From NCBI GenBank assembly GCA_964519835.1, contig CAZFLD010000077.1:1-17790 (forward strand): a stretch of 17,790 nucleotides of DNA. Reading direction: 5' to 3'. Both the position numbers and the translations under genes were made by a program. The notes below the pieces were generated by a model. That model saw nothing but the letters and a program-made list of their open reading frames with translations. It searched no databases and was not told the DNA's origin. Origin of the DNA: CAZFLD01 sp964519835. Lineage in GTDB: Bacteria; Spirochaetota; Spirochaetia; DSM-27196; CAZFLD01. Of this stretch, positions 11,469-17,790 are shown piece after piece; position 1 is the stretch's first letter; the number at the start of each line of letters is the position of its first letter.

Positions 11469-13552
11469 CTCAAACGATCCGAACCACCTGCAGCTACTGC
11501 TCTGTGGGCTGCAACTTCGACGCCACAGTCGAGGACGGCAAGGTCACGCGCTTTTTGCCGACCAAGGACTATCCCGTCAACCTGGGCAAGTCATGCCCGA
11601 AAGGGTTTCATCTGCTTGGCGCCCACGACTCGCCGGACCGCCTGACTTCCCCGATGATCCGCGAAAGCGACGGAGATCTGCGCGAGGCCACGTGGGGGGA
11701 GGCGATAGACCTCTTTGTATCGGCATTCAAGCGGATAAAGGAGGAGCACGGAACCGAGTCGGTGGCCTTTCTTTCGACGGGGCAAATCCCCTTTGAAGAG
11801 ATGGCATTTCTGGGTGCACTGTTCAAGTTCGGCATGGGCTTTGTGCACTGCGACGGAAATACTCGTCAGTGCATGGCAACCGCCGCGGTGGCGTACAAGC
11901 AGGCGTTTGGCTTCGACTCACCGCCTTTTAGCTACAAGGACTTTGAAGAGTCTGATCTGTTGATCTTCCTCGGCGCCAATCCGGTGATCTCGCATCCGGT
12001 GATGTGGAACCGCGTGAAGGCCAATGCCAAGGACGCAACCGTGGTAACGATCGATCCTCGCCGCACAAAGACGGCCGAGGGCTCGTCTATTCACCTTCCC
12101 ATCAAGCCCAAGAGCGACATCGTCCTGCTCTATGGGCTAACGCGCTATCTCATAGAGAATGACTGGGTCGACCACGACTACATCGAGAAGCACACCACCG
12201 GCTACCAGGAGCTCTCCGCGCACGTCGCGGAGTTTGGCCTCGACCGCGTTGCGAAAGAGACCGACCTTGCCGAAGATGCGGTGGCCGATCTGGCCCGCCG
12301 AATCCACGAGGCTGAGGCTGCCTCGATCTACTGGACGATGGGCGTTAACCAGGGTCACCAGGCGGTCAGAACGGCGCAAGCGATTATCAATCTGTGCCTC
12401 ATCACGGGCCACATCGGCAGACCCGGCACGGGGCCCAACTCGATTACCGGCCAGGCCGACGCCATGGGGTCTCGCCTATTCTCGAATACGACGGGAATGT
12501 TCTCCCTCTACGATTTTGAGAAGGAGTCGGACCGGAACACCGTGGCCGAGATCCTCGGCATTCCGGTGGAGTCAATCCCTGCAAAAAACGGATTACCCTA
12601 CCATCGAATCATTGAAGAGATCGACAAAGGCACCATCAAAGGTCTCTGGGTCGTCGCCACAAATCCCATCCACTCGTGGATCAACAGCAAGGCCGCCGCC
12701 ACGGCTTTAGACAAACTCGACTTTCTTGTGGTGCAGGACTTGTACTCCACGACCGACACGGCAAAGCGCGCCGATCTACTATTGGCTGCGGCCGCGAGCA
12801 CGGAGAAAAACGGAACGGTCATAAACTCGGAACGTCGCCTTGGTGTCGTCCGGAAGCTCATCGACCCGCCCGGTCACGCAAAGAGTGACTTCGACATATT
12901 CAAAATGATTGCCGATACGTGGGGCTGCGGGAACATGTTTGCTGAGTGGAGCTCGCCGGAGGCGGTGTTTGAAATCCTGCAACGGACAAGCCGCGGCAGA
13001 CCAAATGACATCACCGGCATCAAAGGCTACAACATGCTCCGCGAGCGTGGTGGCATCCAGTGGCCCTACCCGGAACACGGCGCCGACGACGCTCCGGAGC
13101 GACGCCTATTCGCCGACGGCGCGTACTCTACGCCGGACGGCAAGGCGCGGCTCTTGGTTGACCCTATCGAGCCGCCACCTGAGACTCCCGACGAAGAGTA
13201 TCCGCTTCTGCTTCTGACCGGTCGAGGGACCGTCGCGCAGTTTCACACCCAAACACGGACCGGTAAGGTTGCGATGCTTCAAAAACTCTACCCCGCCGAG
13301 TTACCGGTGCAGGTCGCGCCACATGATGCGTCGGAGCTCGGCCTCGAGGATGGTGCTGCGGTGGACGTGGTCTCCCGACGGGGTCGGGCTCGAGCCAACG
13401 TGGTAGTCACCGACGAAGTGCAGACCGGCCAGGTCTTTCTACCGATGCACTACGAGGAAACCAACAAACTGACGTTCCCGGTCTTTGACCCCTACAGTCA
13501 TCAGCCCGGGTACAAGTTCGCGGCCGTACGGATTGAGAAGGCAAAGGCATGA
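11465..13552 (+). CDS. Molybdopterin nitrate reductase, assimilatory (Nas) type
   Basis: A 695-residue Mo-bisMGD oxidoreductase. The N-terminal [4Fe-4S] motif is C9/C12/C16/C44 (TTCSYCSVGC then GKSCPKG). The proposed molybdenum ligand is C136 in GNTRQCMATA, the position of the Cys in NasA/NapA nitrate reductases; STGQIPFEE (104-112) also matches the Nas group. LLFLGANP-type and MGVNQGHQAVRTAQAI segments belong to the central domains, and LLLTGRGTVAQFHTQTRTGK starts the C-terminal cofactor-binding domain. There is no twin-arginine signal, so the enzyme is cytoplasmic. Position directly after narK supports nitrate as substrate. A larger reading frame continues upstream into narK but is not coding; the ATG at 11465 fits the family start and the ATGA overlap. 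It lacks the extra C-terminal FeS domain of some Nas enzymes, and the electron donor is not encoded here. A formate dehydrogenase is less likely. Confidence 0.87.
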   Translation: MTQTIRTTCSYCSVGCNFDATVEDGKVTRFLPTKDYPVNLGKSCPKGFHLLGAHDSPDRLTSPMIRESDGDLREATWGEAIDLFVSAFKRIKEEHGTESVAFLSTGQIPFEEMAFLGALFKFGMGFVHCDGNTRQCMATAAVAYKQAFGFDSPPFSYKDFEESDLLIFLGANPVISHPVMWNRVKANAKDATVVTIDPRRTKTAEGSSIHLPIKPKSDIVLLYGLTRYLIENDWVDHDYIEKHTTGYQELSAHVAEFGLDRVAKETDLAEDAVADLARRIHEAEAASIYWTMGVNQGHQAVRTAQAIINLCLITGHIGRPGTGPNSITGQADAMGSRLFSNTTGMFSLYDFEKESDRNTVAEILGIPVESIPAKNGLPYHRIIEEIDKGTIKGLWVVATNPIHSWINSKAAATALDKLDFLVVQDLYSTTDTAKRADLLLAAAASTEKNGTVINSERRLGVVRKLIDPPGHAKSDFDIFKMIADTWGCGNMFAEWSSPEAVFEILQRTSRGRPNDITGIKGYNMLRERGGIQWPYPEHGADDAPERRLFADGAYSTPDGKARLLVDPIEPPPETPDEEYPLLLLTGRGTVAQFHTQTRTGKVAMLQKLYPAELPVQVAPHDASELGLEDGAAVDVVSRRGRARANVVVTDEVQTGQVFLPMHYEETNKLTFPVFDPYSHQPGYKFAAVRIEKAKA

Positions 13553-14214
13553 TTGACGGCGACGCTTTTGCACCGGCACCCATGTTGGGTGTCGTGCTTG
13601 CCGGCGGTCAAAGCCGGCGCATGGGCCTGGACAAGGCCACGCTCGGCGACGGCGGAATGCCGCGCGTCGTGACCATGTGGCGGCTGCTTGTAGAGGTGGT
13701 CGGCGAGGCGGTCGTCTCTATTGGGCCGGAGTCGGACGCCTCCGCGTTCGCCGATCTGCCTACCGTTGTGGACGACCAACCGGGCGCCGGCCCACTCGCG
13801 GGAATTGTGGCGGTGCACCGGTCGCTCCCGCAACACGCCTTGTTGATAATCGCCGTCGATCTGTTTGGCCTCGGGCGATCGGTGATAGATACCCTGGTCG
13901 AAAGGCGAAACGCGGTCCGATGGTTCAAGCCGGGCGGCGGCGTGGAAGAGCCGCCCGACCTGACCGCCCTTGCGGCCAAGACCCCCCGTGCGGCAGAGGA
14001 AAATACGGAGCCGGAGCCGCTCTGCGCAGTATGGGAGACGCCCTTGCTCAGGGATGCCGCAGCCTCCTTTGCTCGGGGTGAGCGCAGCCCGCGCGCGGTT
14101 CTTTCACGACGAAAGGTCAAGCTGGTCCCGCGAGACGGAAGGGCAATCTATAACGTCAATACACCGGCCGACTTGGCCGCATACAGGAGATCCGTTTTGG
14201 AGGTAATGATATGA
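13549..14214 (+). CDS. mobA: Molybdenum cofactor guanylyltransferase MobA
   Basis: A 221-residue nucleotidyltransferase that joins GMP to molybdopterin to give the MGD cofactor needed by the preceding reductase. The GTP-binding motif is LAGGQSRRMGLDKA (17-30). VVDDQPGAGPLAGIVA and the C-terminal NVNTPADLAAY are typical. The usual CDxPF motif appears as AVDLFGL, keeping the metal-binding Asp, and the middle (about 125-170) is divergent, so activity is likely but the protein is somewhat atypical. The ATG at 13549 overlaps the reductase stop as ATGA; a second ATG at 13582 (MLGVVLAGG) is also a possible start. The 3' end overlaps the next gene in the same way. Dedicated MobA in a nitrate operon provides cofactor together with the enzyme. 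Confidence 0.9.
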   Translation: MIDGDAFAPAPMLGVVLAGGQSRRMGLDKATLGDGGMPRVVTMWRLLVEVVGEAVVSIGPESDASAFADLPTVVDDQPGAGPLAGIVAVHRSLPQHALLIIAVDLFGLGRSVIDTLVERRNAVRWFKPGGGVEEPPDLTALAAKTPRAAEENTEPEPLCAVWETPLLRDAAASFARGERSPRAVLSRRKVKLVPRDGRAIYNVNTPADLAAYRRSVLEVMI

Positions 14215-14876
14215 GGAACGACACACCGCTTGGGCACAGGACCGTCGGAATCACTCTTGCCCTCGGAGCCCTTTGGGGCTTTGTCGAGACCACGCTTGGC
14301 TTTGGCCTGCACCTACTAAGGCAATTTACCTTCCTGCCGGGCCTAACCGCGTACGTGCTTTTTCCTATCGGCTTTTTTATCATGCTGGCGGCTGTGCGCC
14401 AGAGTGGGTCCGCGTGGGCCGCCCTCGGCGTCGCCGGCGTTGCAGCCCTGATAAAGCTCACAAGCGGCTTTCTTCCCCAGGTGCGTTGGATCTTTGTGAT
14501 CAACCCAACAATCTCCATTCTGGCCGAGGGCGCGGTGGTAGCCGCAGGCGCCGCGCTGTTCGCCTTTCGCCGCTCGTCCGTGGCGATCCCAAAGGCGCTG
14601 CTCCTGTCGGTTGCCTGGCGCGCGATCTTCTTGGGACTGGTGTTGGTTCTTCCAACGCAAAAAGGCATCCTGATAAAAGGGACCGAGGCGTTGCTGATGT
14701 TTGTCTTTTTGGACTCCGCAATTAACGCGATCCTGATCGGCGGCGCGCTTCGGCTCGGCGCCGACACGCGGCGGCTCAGGTCCTTCGGCCGCTACCTCGC
14801 AACGCCCGTGGGCGTTGCGGCGGCACTTGTCCTCGCCGTTGGGGCCGAGCTACTTATAAGCGCAGTGCCGGTATAG
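14211..14876 (+). CDS. Unknown polytopic membrane protein coupled to mobA
   Basis: A 221-residue integral membrane protein with six or seven predicted helices (roughly 11-33, 41-62, 67-84, 95-117, 127-146, 151-180 and 195-217). Distinct motifs are LGALWGFVETTLGFGLHLLR, FPIGFFIMLAAVRQSGSAWA, ALIKLTSGFLPQ and INPTISILAEG. I do not recognise a named family. The ATG overlaps the MobA stop (ATGA at 14211-14214), the third such junction in this operon, so it is made in step with the nitrate reductase genes. The size and helix number would fit a small substrate-binding (S-type) membrane component or a membrane anchor, but no partner genes are present. A role in molybdate, nitrite or cofactor handling is only a guess from context. 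Confidence 0.8.
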   Translation: MRNDTPLGHRTVGITLALGALWGFVETTLGFGLHLLRQFTFLPGLTAYVLFPIGFFIMLAAVRQSGSAWAALGVAGVAALIKLTSGFLPQVRWIFVINPTISILAEGAVVAAGAALFAFRRSSVAIPKALLLSVAWRAIFLGLVLVLPTQKGILIKGTEALLMFVFLDSAINAILIGGALRLGADTRRLRSFGRYLATPVGVAAALVLAVGAELLISAVPV

Positions 14877-15065
14877 CGGCCCGACCCCGGTGTTCTCGGC
14901 GCTCGCCACGAGCAAGCGATGCCCCGAGTAGTCTTCGATGGTACCATCCAAGGATCCGGAGACCAAAAACGTCCGACCGGCAAGGCGCAACGCAAGATAC
15001 CCGCTAGGCGCGCAGGCAAAACTTGGAACACTTATTGCATTGTATTCTCCACGGCGATACAACAA
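14850..15065 (-). CDS. Doubtful small ORF or gene remnant
   Basis: A 71-residue minus-strand frame, open from a TTG at 15065 and ending just inside the 3' end of the membrane-protein gene. The central part, including SGYLALRLAGRTFLVSGSL and HRLLVASAENTGVGPLYR, is protein-like with mostly G/C-ending codons. There is no good ribosome site or ATG, so it may be the tail of a decayed gene. I do not recognise a family. The perfect palindrome GATGGTACCATC (14937-14948) lies within it. Confidence 0.2.
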   Translation of the reverse strand: MLYRRGEYNAISVPSFACAPSGYLALRLAGRTFLVSGSLDGTIEDYSGHRLLVASAENTGVGPLYRHCAYK

Positions 15066-15262
15066 GCAAAAAGTATTGCCTTTGGATCACGGAATTGACG
15101 TATCTAACACAAACCTACAGACGAGCATGGTGCGTTTACCAGACTCGATACCCTCGACAGTGCACGACCTCTACAAGACGGAGTAGCGTCATGAGTGTTG
15201 CGCTCGAAAAGCCGGCCCGACAGCGGGGCCAACTCACGACCAACGCCCCGGACGGTCCGTAG
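14877..15262. other. Gap between the nitrate operon and the patatin gene
   Basis: The only coding hint is the weak minus-strand ORF described separately. I see no convincing terminator for the nitrate operon: stems such as GGCCC/GGGCC near 15214-15230 lack a T-run. A 23-codon plus-strand ORF (ATG 15191 to TAG 15260-15262) abuts the patatin ATG exactly, but it has no ribosome site. The patatin promoter is not obvious. Confidence 0.4.
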
Positions 15263-16054
15263 ATGCTCGGTATTTTTCGTCGGCCAAAATGCGTTGGGCT
15301 GGCGCTGAGCGGCGGCGCCGTTCGGGGCCTCGCCCACCTCGGTGTGCTCAAGGTGCTCGAGGAGGCGGAAATCGAGGTGGACGTTGTCTCCGGGACAAGC
15401 GCCGGATCCTTTGTTGGGGCGTTTGTGGCCGCAGGCTTGCCCGTAAATCAAATACTCGACGTGGCCGAGCGGATGTCATGGGCCGAGATTAGCTCCCCGC
15501 GAGTCCCGCGGCTTGGCTTCCTAACGTCGACGGACATGGATGGTTTTCTCAAAGACAATCTCAAGGTAGATCGAATCGAGGACCTTGCGAAACCCTACGC
15601 TGCAACGGCCGTGAGCCTGACCACGGGCGAGTGCGTTGCCTTCACCCAGGGGTTGCTCGCCAAAGCGGTCATGGCAAGCACGTGCATTCCGGGTGTTTTC
15701 GCTCCGGTACAAATCGATGGACAGATGTTTGTCGACGGTGGTCTTCTCAGCTTTGATCCGGTCAAGGAAGCCAAAGAGCTTGGCGCGGACTATGTGATCT
15801 CCGTGCGCCTGTCGACTCCGCGACGTCCGGAGCAGCCGCCGCGCAACATCATCGAGGTCATGCTGGCATCGTTCGACATAGCCTTCGCCCACGTCTCCGA
15901 CCTAGAGCCCACGGGGGATGTGACGATCGTTCCCGACTTGGAGGGCACAAACCCCTACGACTTCCACCAGCGTGAAGACCTCATCCGGCGCGGGGAAGAC
16001 GCCGCGCGCAAGCACATCGACCGTATCAAGCGCGACCTGCACCACCGGCGGTGA
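15263..16054 (+). CDS. Patatin-like phospholipase (RssA/NTE type)
   Basis: A 263-residue bacterial patatin-family protein, predicted to be a serine lipid acyl hydrolase with a Ser-Asp dyad. Seen: the oxyanion-hole glycines in LALSGGAVRGLAHLGVLKVL (13-32), the nucleophile elbow GTSAG (44-48, S46) and the catalytic Asp D158 in VDGGLLSFDP. All catalytic elements are intact. There is no signal peptide or membrane segment, so it is probably cytoplasmic. The length suits the short RssA-like group. The ATG at 15263 follows a stop codon directly and has only a weak ribosome site. It is convergent with the aldehyde dehydrogenase, with 32 bp between the stops. The physiological substrate is unknown. 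Confidence 0.92.
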   Translation: MLGIFRRPKCVGLALSGGAVRGLAHLGVLKVLEEAEIEVDVVSGTSAGSFVGAFVAAGLPVNQILDVAERMSWAEISSPRVPRLGFLTSTDMDGFLKDNLKVDRIEDLAKPYAATAVSLTTGECVAFTQGLLAKAVMASTCIPGVFAPVQIDGQMFVDGGLLSFDPVKEAKELGADYVISVRLSTPRRPEQPPRNIIEVMLASFDIAFAHVSDLEPTGDVTIVPDLEGTNPYDFHQREDLIRRGEDAARKHIDRIKRDLHHRR

Positions 16055-16086
16055 GCGGGCCATACCGTCACATAGCGCCGGCGGCC

Positions 16087-17454
16087 TCAAGCCACAAACA
16101 CCGTCTTGATGTTGACAAACTCCTTGATGCCGTACCAAGAGAGCTCGCGACCGTAGCCGCTGATTTTGACGCCGCCGAATGGAAGGCGTGGGTCGGACTT
16201 CACCAAGGAGTTGACGGCGCAGTGGCCGGCCTGGAGTTCGTGGGCGGCGATACGCTCGCCACGGGCACTGTCTCTCGTAAACACTGCGGCGCCTAGGCCA
16301 AAGTCTGAATCGTTTGCGATGCGAACGGCGTCTCCTTCGTTGCCCGCCCGGATAATTACGGCAACGGGACCAAAGAGCTCTTCGCTACAGGCCGGGTTTC
16401 CGGGCTCGATGTCGGTCAGCACGGTAGGTGGATAAAAAGCGCCGGGTCCGTTTGGAATCTCTCCGCCAAGCACAAGCTTCGCGCCGGCCGCGACGGAGCG
16501 TTCTACTTGGTCGTGAAGCTCATCGCGAAGATCCGCCCGGGCCATCGGTCCGAGGCCCGTGGATGGATCCATCGGATCGCCCATCGTGATCTTGTTCATG
16601 AGCTCGACCACACGGCTCGTGAACTCCTCGGCGACGTCGTCAACCACGATAAAACGCTTTGCGGCGATACAGCTCTGGCCGCCGTTGATCATACGGCTTT
16701 TCACGCAGGTCTGCGTCGCCAAGTCCAAGTCGGCATCGGAAAGCACAAGATAAGGATCACTGCCGCCGAGCTCGAGGACGCTCTTTTTAATGGCTTTTCC
16801 GGCTGTTGACCCGACAGAGCGTCCGGCCTCGGTACTGCCTGTAAGCGTTACAGCTGAGACGCGGGCATCCTCGATAACTGCGGGCACCCGTCGTCCTCCG
16901 ATCAACAAGGTTCGGAACAAATCGGTGGGAGCTCCTGCTTCACGAAACAGATCCTCGATGGCAAGTGCACAGCCTGATACGTTGCTCGCATGCTTCAAAA
17001 GTGCTGCGTTGCCGGCCATCACGGCGGGCGCCGCAAATCGAAAGACCTGCCAAAGGGGAAAGCTCCACGGCATCACCGCGAGCACAACACCCAAGGGACA
17101 AAACGTGACGTAACTCTTGGAGGCGTCGGTCTCAACAGGCTCGGGCAAGAGATGCTCCTCGCCCTTCTCCGCGTAGTACTCACAGACCCAGGCGCACTTT
17201 TCGACTTCGGCCTCGGACGCCGAGTAAAGCTTGCCCATCTCTTGGGTCATAAGCGTGGCGAGCTCGGATTTGCGACGTCGGAGCGCTGCCGCCACGCCGG
17301 CAAGGAGCTTAGCCCGTCGCGGGAACTCGGTTTCTCGCCACTCTTTCCAGGTCGCGAGCACCGCATCGATTGTCTCGTCGACGTGCTTGTCGGAAAACTC
17401 GTCGTAGCTCCGTATTGGTGATCCGTCGTGTGGATTGATGCTCTCGAGTGCCAT
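16087..17454 (-). CDS. NAD(P)-dependent aldehyde dehydrogenase, YneI/Sad type (probable succinate-semialdehyde dehydrogenase)
   Basis: A 455-residue aldehyde dehydrogenase. It most resembles the E. coli Sad (YneI) group, which oxidises succinate semialdehyde to succinate. Seen: CPLGVVLAVMPWSFPLWQVF (119-138), AGNAALLKHASNVSGCA, the cofactor-binding LTGSTEAGRSVG (204-215), catalytic Glu E228 in LELGGSDPYLV and catalytic Cys C262 in GGQSCIAAKR; EELFGPVAVI and LPFGGVKISGYGRELS complete the family pattern. All key residues are intact. I chose ATG 17454-17452 because AAGGAG lies upstream and the family start (INPHDG) follows; the frame stays open 50 codons further up to 17604, but that part is basic and unlike the family. 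Substrate assignment is by family resemblance only. It stands alone and is probably cytoplasmic. Confidence 0.9.
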   Translation of the reverse strand: MALESINPHDGSPIRSYDEFSDKHVDETIDAVLATWKEWRETEFPRRAKLLAGVAAALRRRKSELATLMTQEMGKLYSASEAEVEKCAWVCEYYAEKGEEHLLPEPVETDASKSYVTFCPLGVVLAVMPWSFPLWQVFRFAAPAVMAGNAALLKHASNVSGCALAIEDLFREAGAPTDLFRTLLIGGRRVPAVIEDARVSAVTLTGSTEAGRSVGSTAGKAIKKSVLELGGSDPYLVLSDADLDLATQTCVKSRMINGGQSCIAAKRFIVVDDVAEEFTSRVVELMNKITMGDPMDPSTGLGPMARADLRDELHDQVERSVAAGAKLVLGGEIPNGPGAFYPPTVLTDIEPGNPACSEELFGPVAVIIRAGNEGDAVRIANDSDFGLGAAVFTRDSARGERIAAHELQAGHCAVNSLVKSDPRLPFGGVKISGYGRELSWYGIKEFVNIKTVFVA

Positions 17455-17630
17455 GGTGCTTCTTCTCCTTCCGGTCCAGGCGCGCTTCGCCTGCCATTGG
17501 GCGGCGAAAGGCGAGCTGTGCCACAGGGAGTGCGGCTTGGTCCGTACAACAAAGGTGGTCCGTTCTTTCGATCGAGTCAACGAGTAGCGGGACCGTTGGG
17601 ACACACTTCGAGGGCGATCGTGCGGTCCGC

Positions 17631-17790
17631 CTAAGCCACTGGAGACTGGTAGACGCAGACGAGCGCCTCCAACTCCGCCAAGCGGGCACGACGCTTTTCT
17701 ATGTAGCTTTTTTGGTAGCGGCGTGCGTTACAGAATCTAAAAAGAAGTACTTGCACCGGAACAGTATAATTCATAGCATTACAGTCAGGC
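17631..17790 (-). CDS. Possible 3' end of a gene entering from the right edge
   Basis: A minus-strand frame is open from the window edge to TAG at 17633-17631. It encodes at least 52 residues with an internal ATG at 17774-17772 (MNYTVPVQVLLFRFCNARRY and on). The last 30 residues, RRYQKSYIEKRRARLAELEA followed by LVCVYQSPVA, are charged and helical and look like a genuine protein C-terminus. The upstream end lies outside the window, so completeness cannot be judged. It could also be a short stand-alone ORF of 47 codons. The TATAAT at 17765-17770 lies inside this frame and lacks a partner -35. Confidence 0.35.
   Translation of the reverse strand, partial: PDCNAMNYTVPVQVLLFRFCNARRYQKSYIEKRRARLAELEALVCVYQSPVA

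Noticed and set aside
11465..13552. Formate dehydrogenase alternative
   Set aside because: The metal-ligand context NTRQCMATA and the adjacent NarK fit nitrate reductase; the VCHGP-type context of formate dehydrogenases is absent.
16063..16074. TACCGTCACATA, identical to 10096-10107 next to the narK palindrome
   Set aside because: Several identical 12-base pairs are expected by chance in a window of this size, the second copy is only a half-site, and it lies between two convergent gene ends where no promoter is needed.
17765..17770. TATAAT as a plus-strand promoter
   Set aside because: No acceptable -35 hexamer lies 16-18 bp upstream and the site falls inside the minus-strand coding frame at the edge.
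1..17790. CRISPR arrays, insertion sequences, phage genes, tRNA or rRNA genes
   Set aside because: I saw no regularly spaced repeats, transposase or integrase motifs, or RNA-gene structure anywhere in the window.

Overview
The window is high-GC bacterial DNA (by eye about 60% GC), densely coding, with many four-base stop/start overlaps. The gene content points to an anaerobe or facultative anaerobe: ferredoxin-carrying MinD-type ATPases, NifX/orange-protein-type metal-cluster proteins, a molybdenum nitrate reductase and NADP-type glutamate dehydrogenase. The phylum cannot be fixed from this piece. A free-living spirochaete or another deep anaerobic lineage would fit the lipoprotein and the unusual PEP/pyruvate-binding-domain protein, but this is a low-confidence guess.

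Layout. (1) 363-3842, plus strand: a promoter with a perfect 7-1-7 Fur box drives a Fur-family regulator, a DUF5320 protein, two NifX-like proteins and two MinD-type ATPases, each ATPase with an 8-Cys ferredoxin insert. This resembles the anaerobe-specific orange-protein (ORP) clusters, here apparently under metal control. (2) 3779-5317: an out-of-frame coding-like tail, a good minus-strand terminator, a lower-GC lipoprotein gene (minus) and an AT-rich gap. (3) 5318-7936, plus: an 872-residue protein joining a degenerate RecA/KaiC-like domain to a PPDK/PEP-synthase-type ATP-grasp domain and an unrecognised C-terminal domain, possibly from a leaderless mRNA. (4) 7921-9258, minus: glutamate dehydrogenase, overlapping the previous gene tail to tail by 16 bp. 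(5) 9348-10070, minus: a Crp/Fnr-family regulator, divergent from (6) 10170-14876, plus: a coupled operon of nitrate transporter (NarK type), cytoplasmic molybdenum nitrate reductase, MobA and an unknown polytopic membrane protein. A 14-bp palindrome sits at about -41.5 from the likely narK start. (7) 14877-15262: a gap with a weak minus-strand ORF. (8) 15263-16054, plus: patatin-like phospholipase. (9) 16087-17454, minus: a YneI/Sad-type aldehyde dehydrogenase. (10) 17631-17790, minus: possibly the end of a gene running in from the right edge.

How the parts may work together. The NarK/nitrate reductase/MobA operon imports nitrate, reduces it to nitrite and builds the molybdenum cofactor. The divergent Crp/Fnr protein is the obvious candidate regulator. 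Glutamate dehydrogenase would assimilate the final ammonium, but no nitrite reductase is present here. The ORP-like cluster probably assembles or carries an iron-sulfur or Mo/Cu-sulfur cluster; a functional link to the molybdenum genes is only suggestive. The two most unusual items are the Fur-box-controlled ORP-like cluster and the KaiC-like/ATP-grasp fusion protein.
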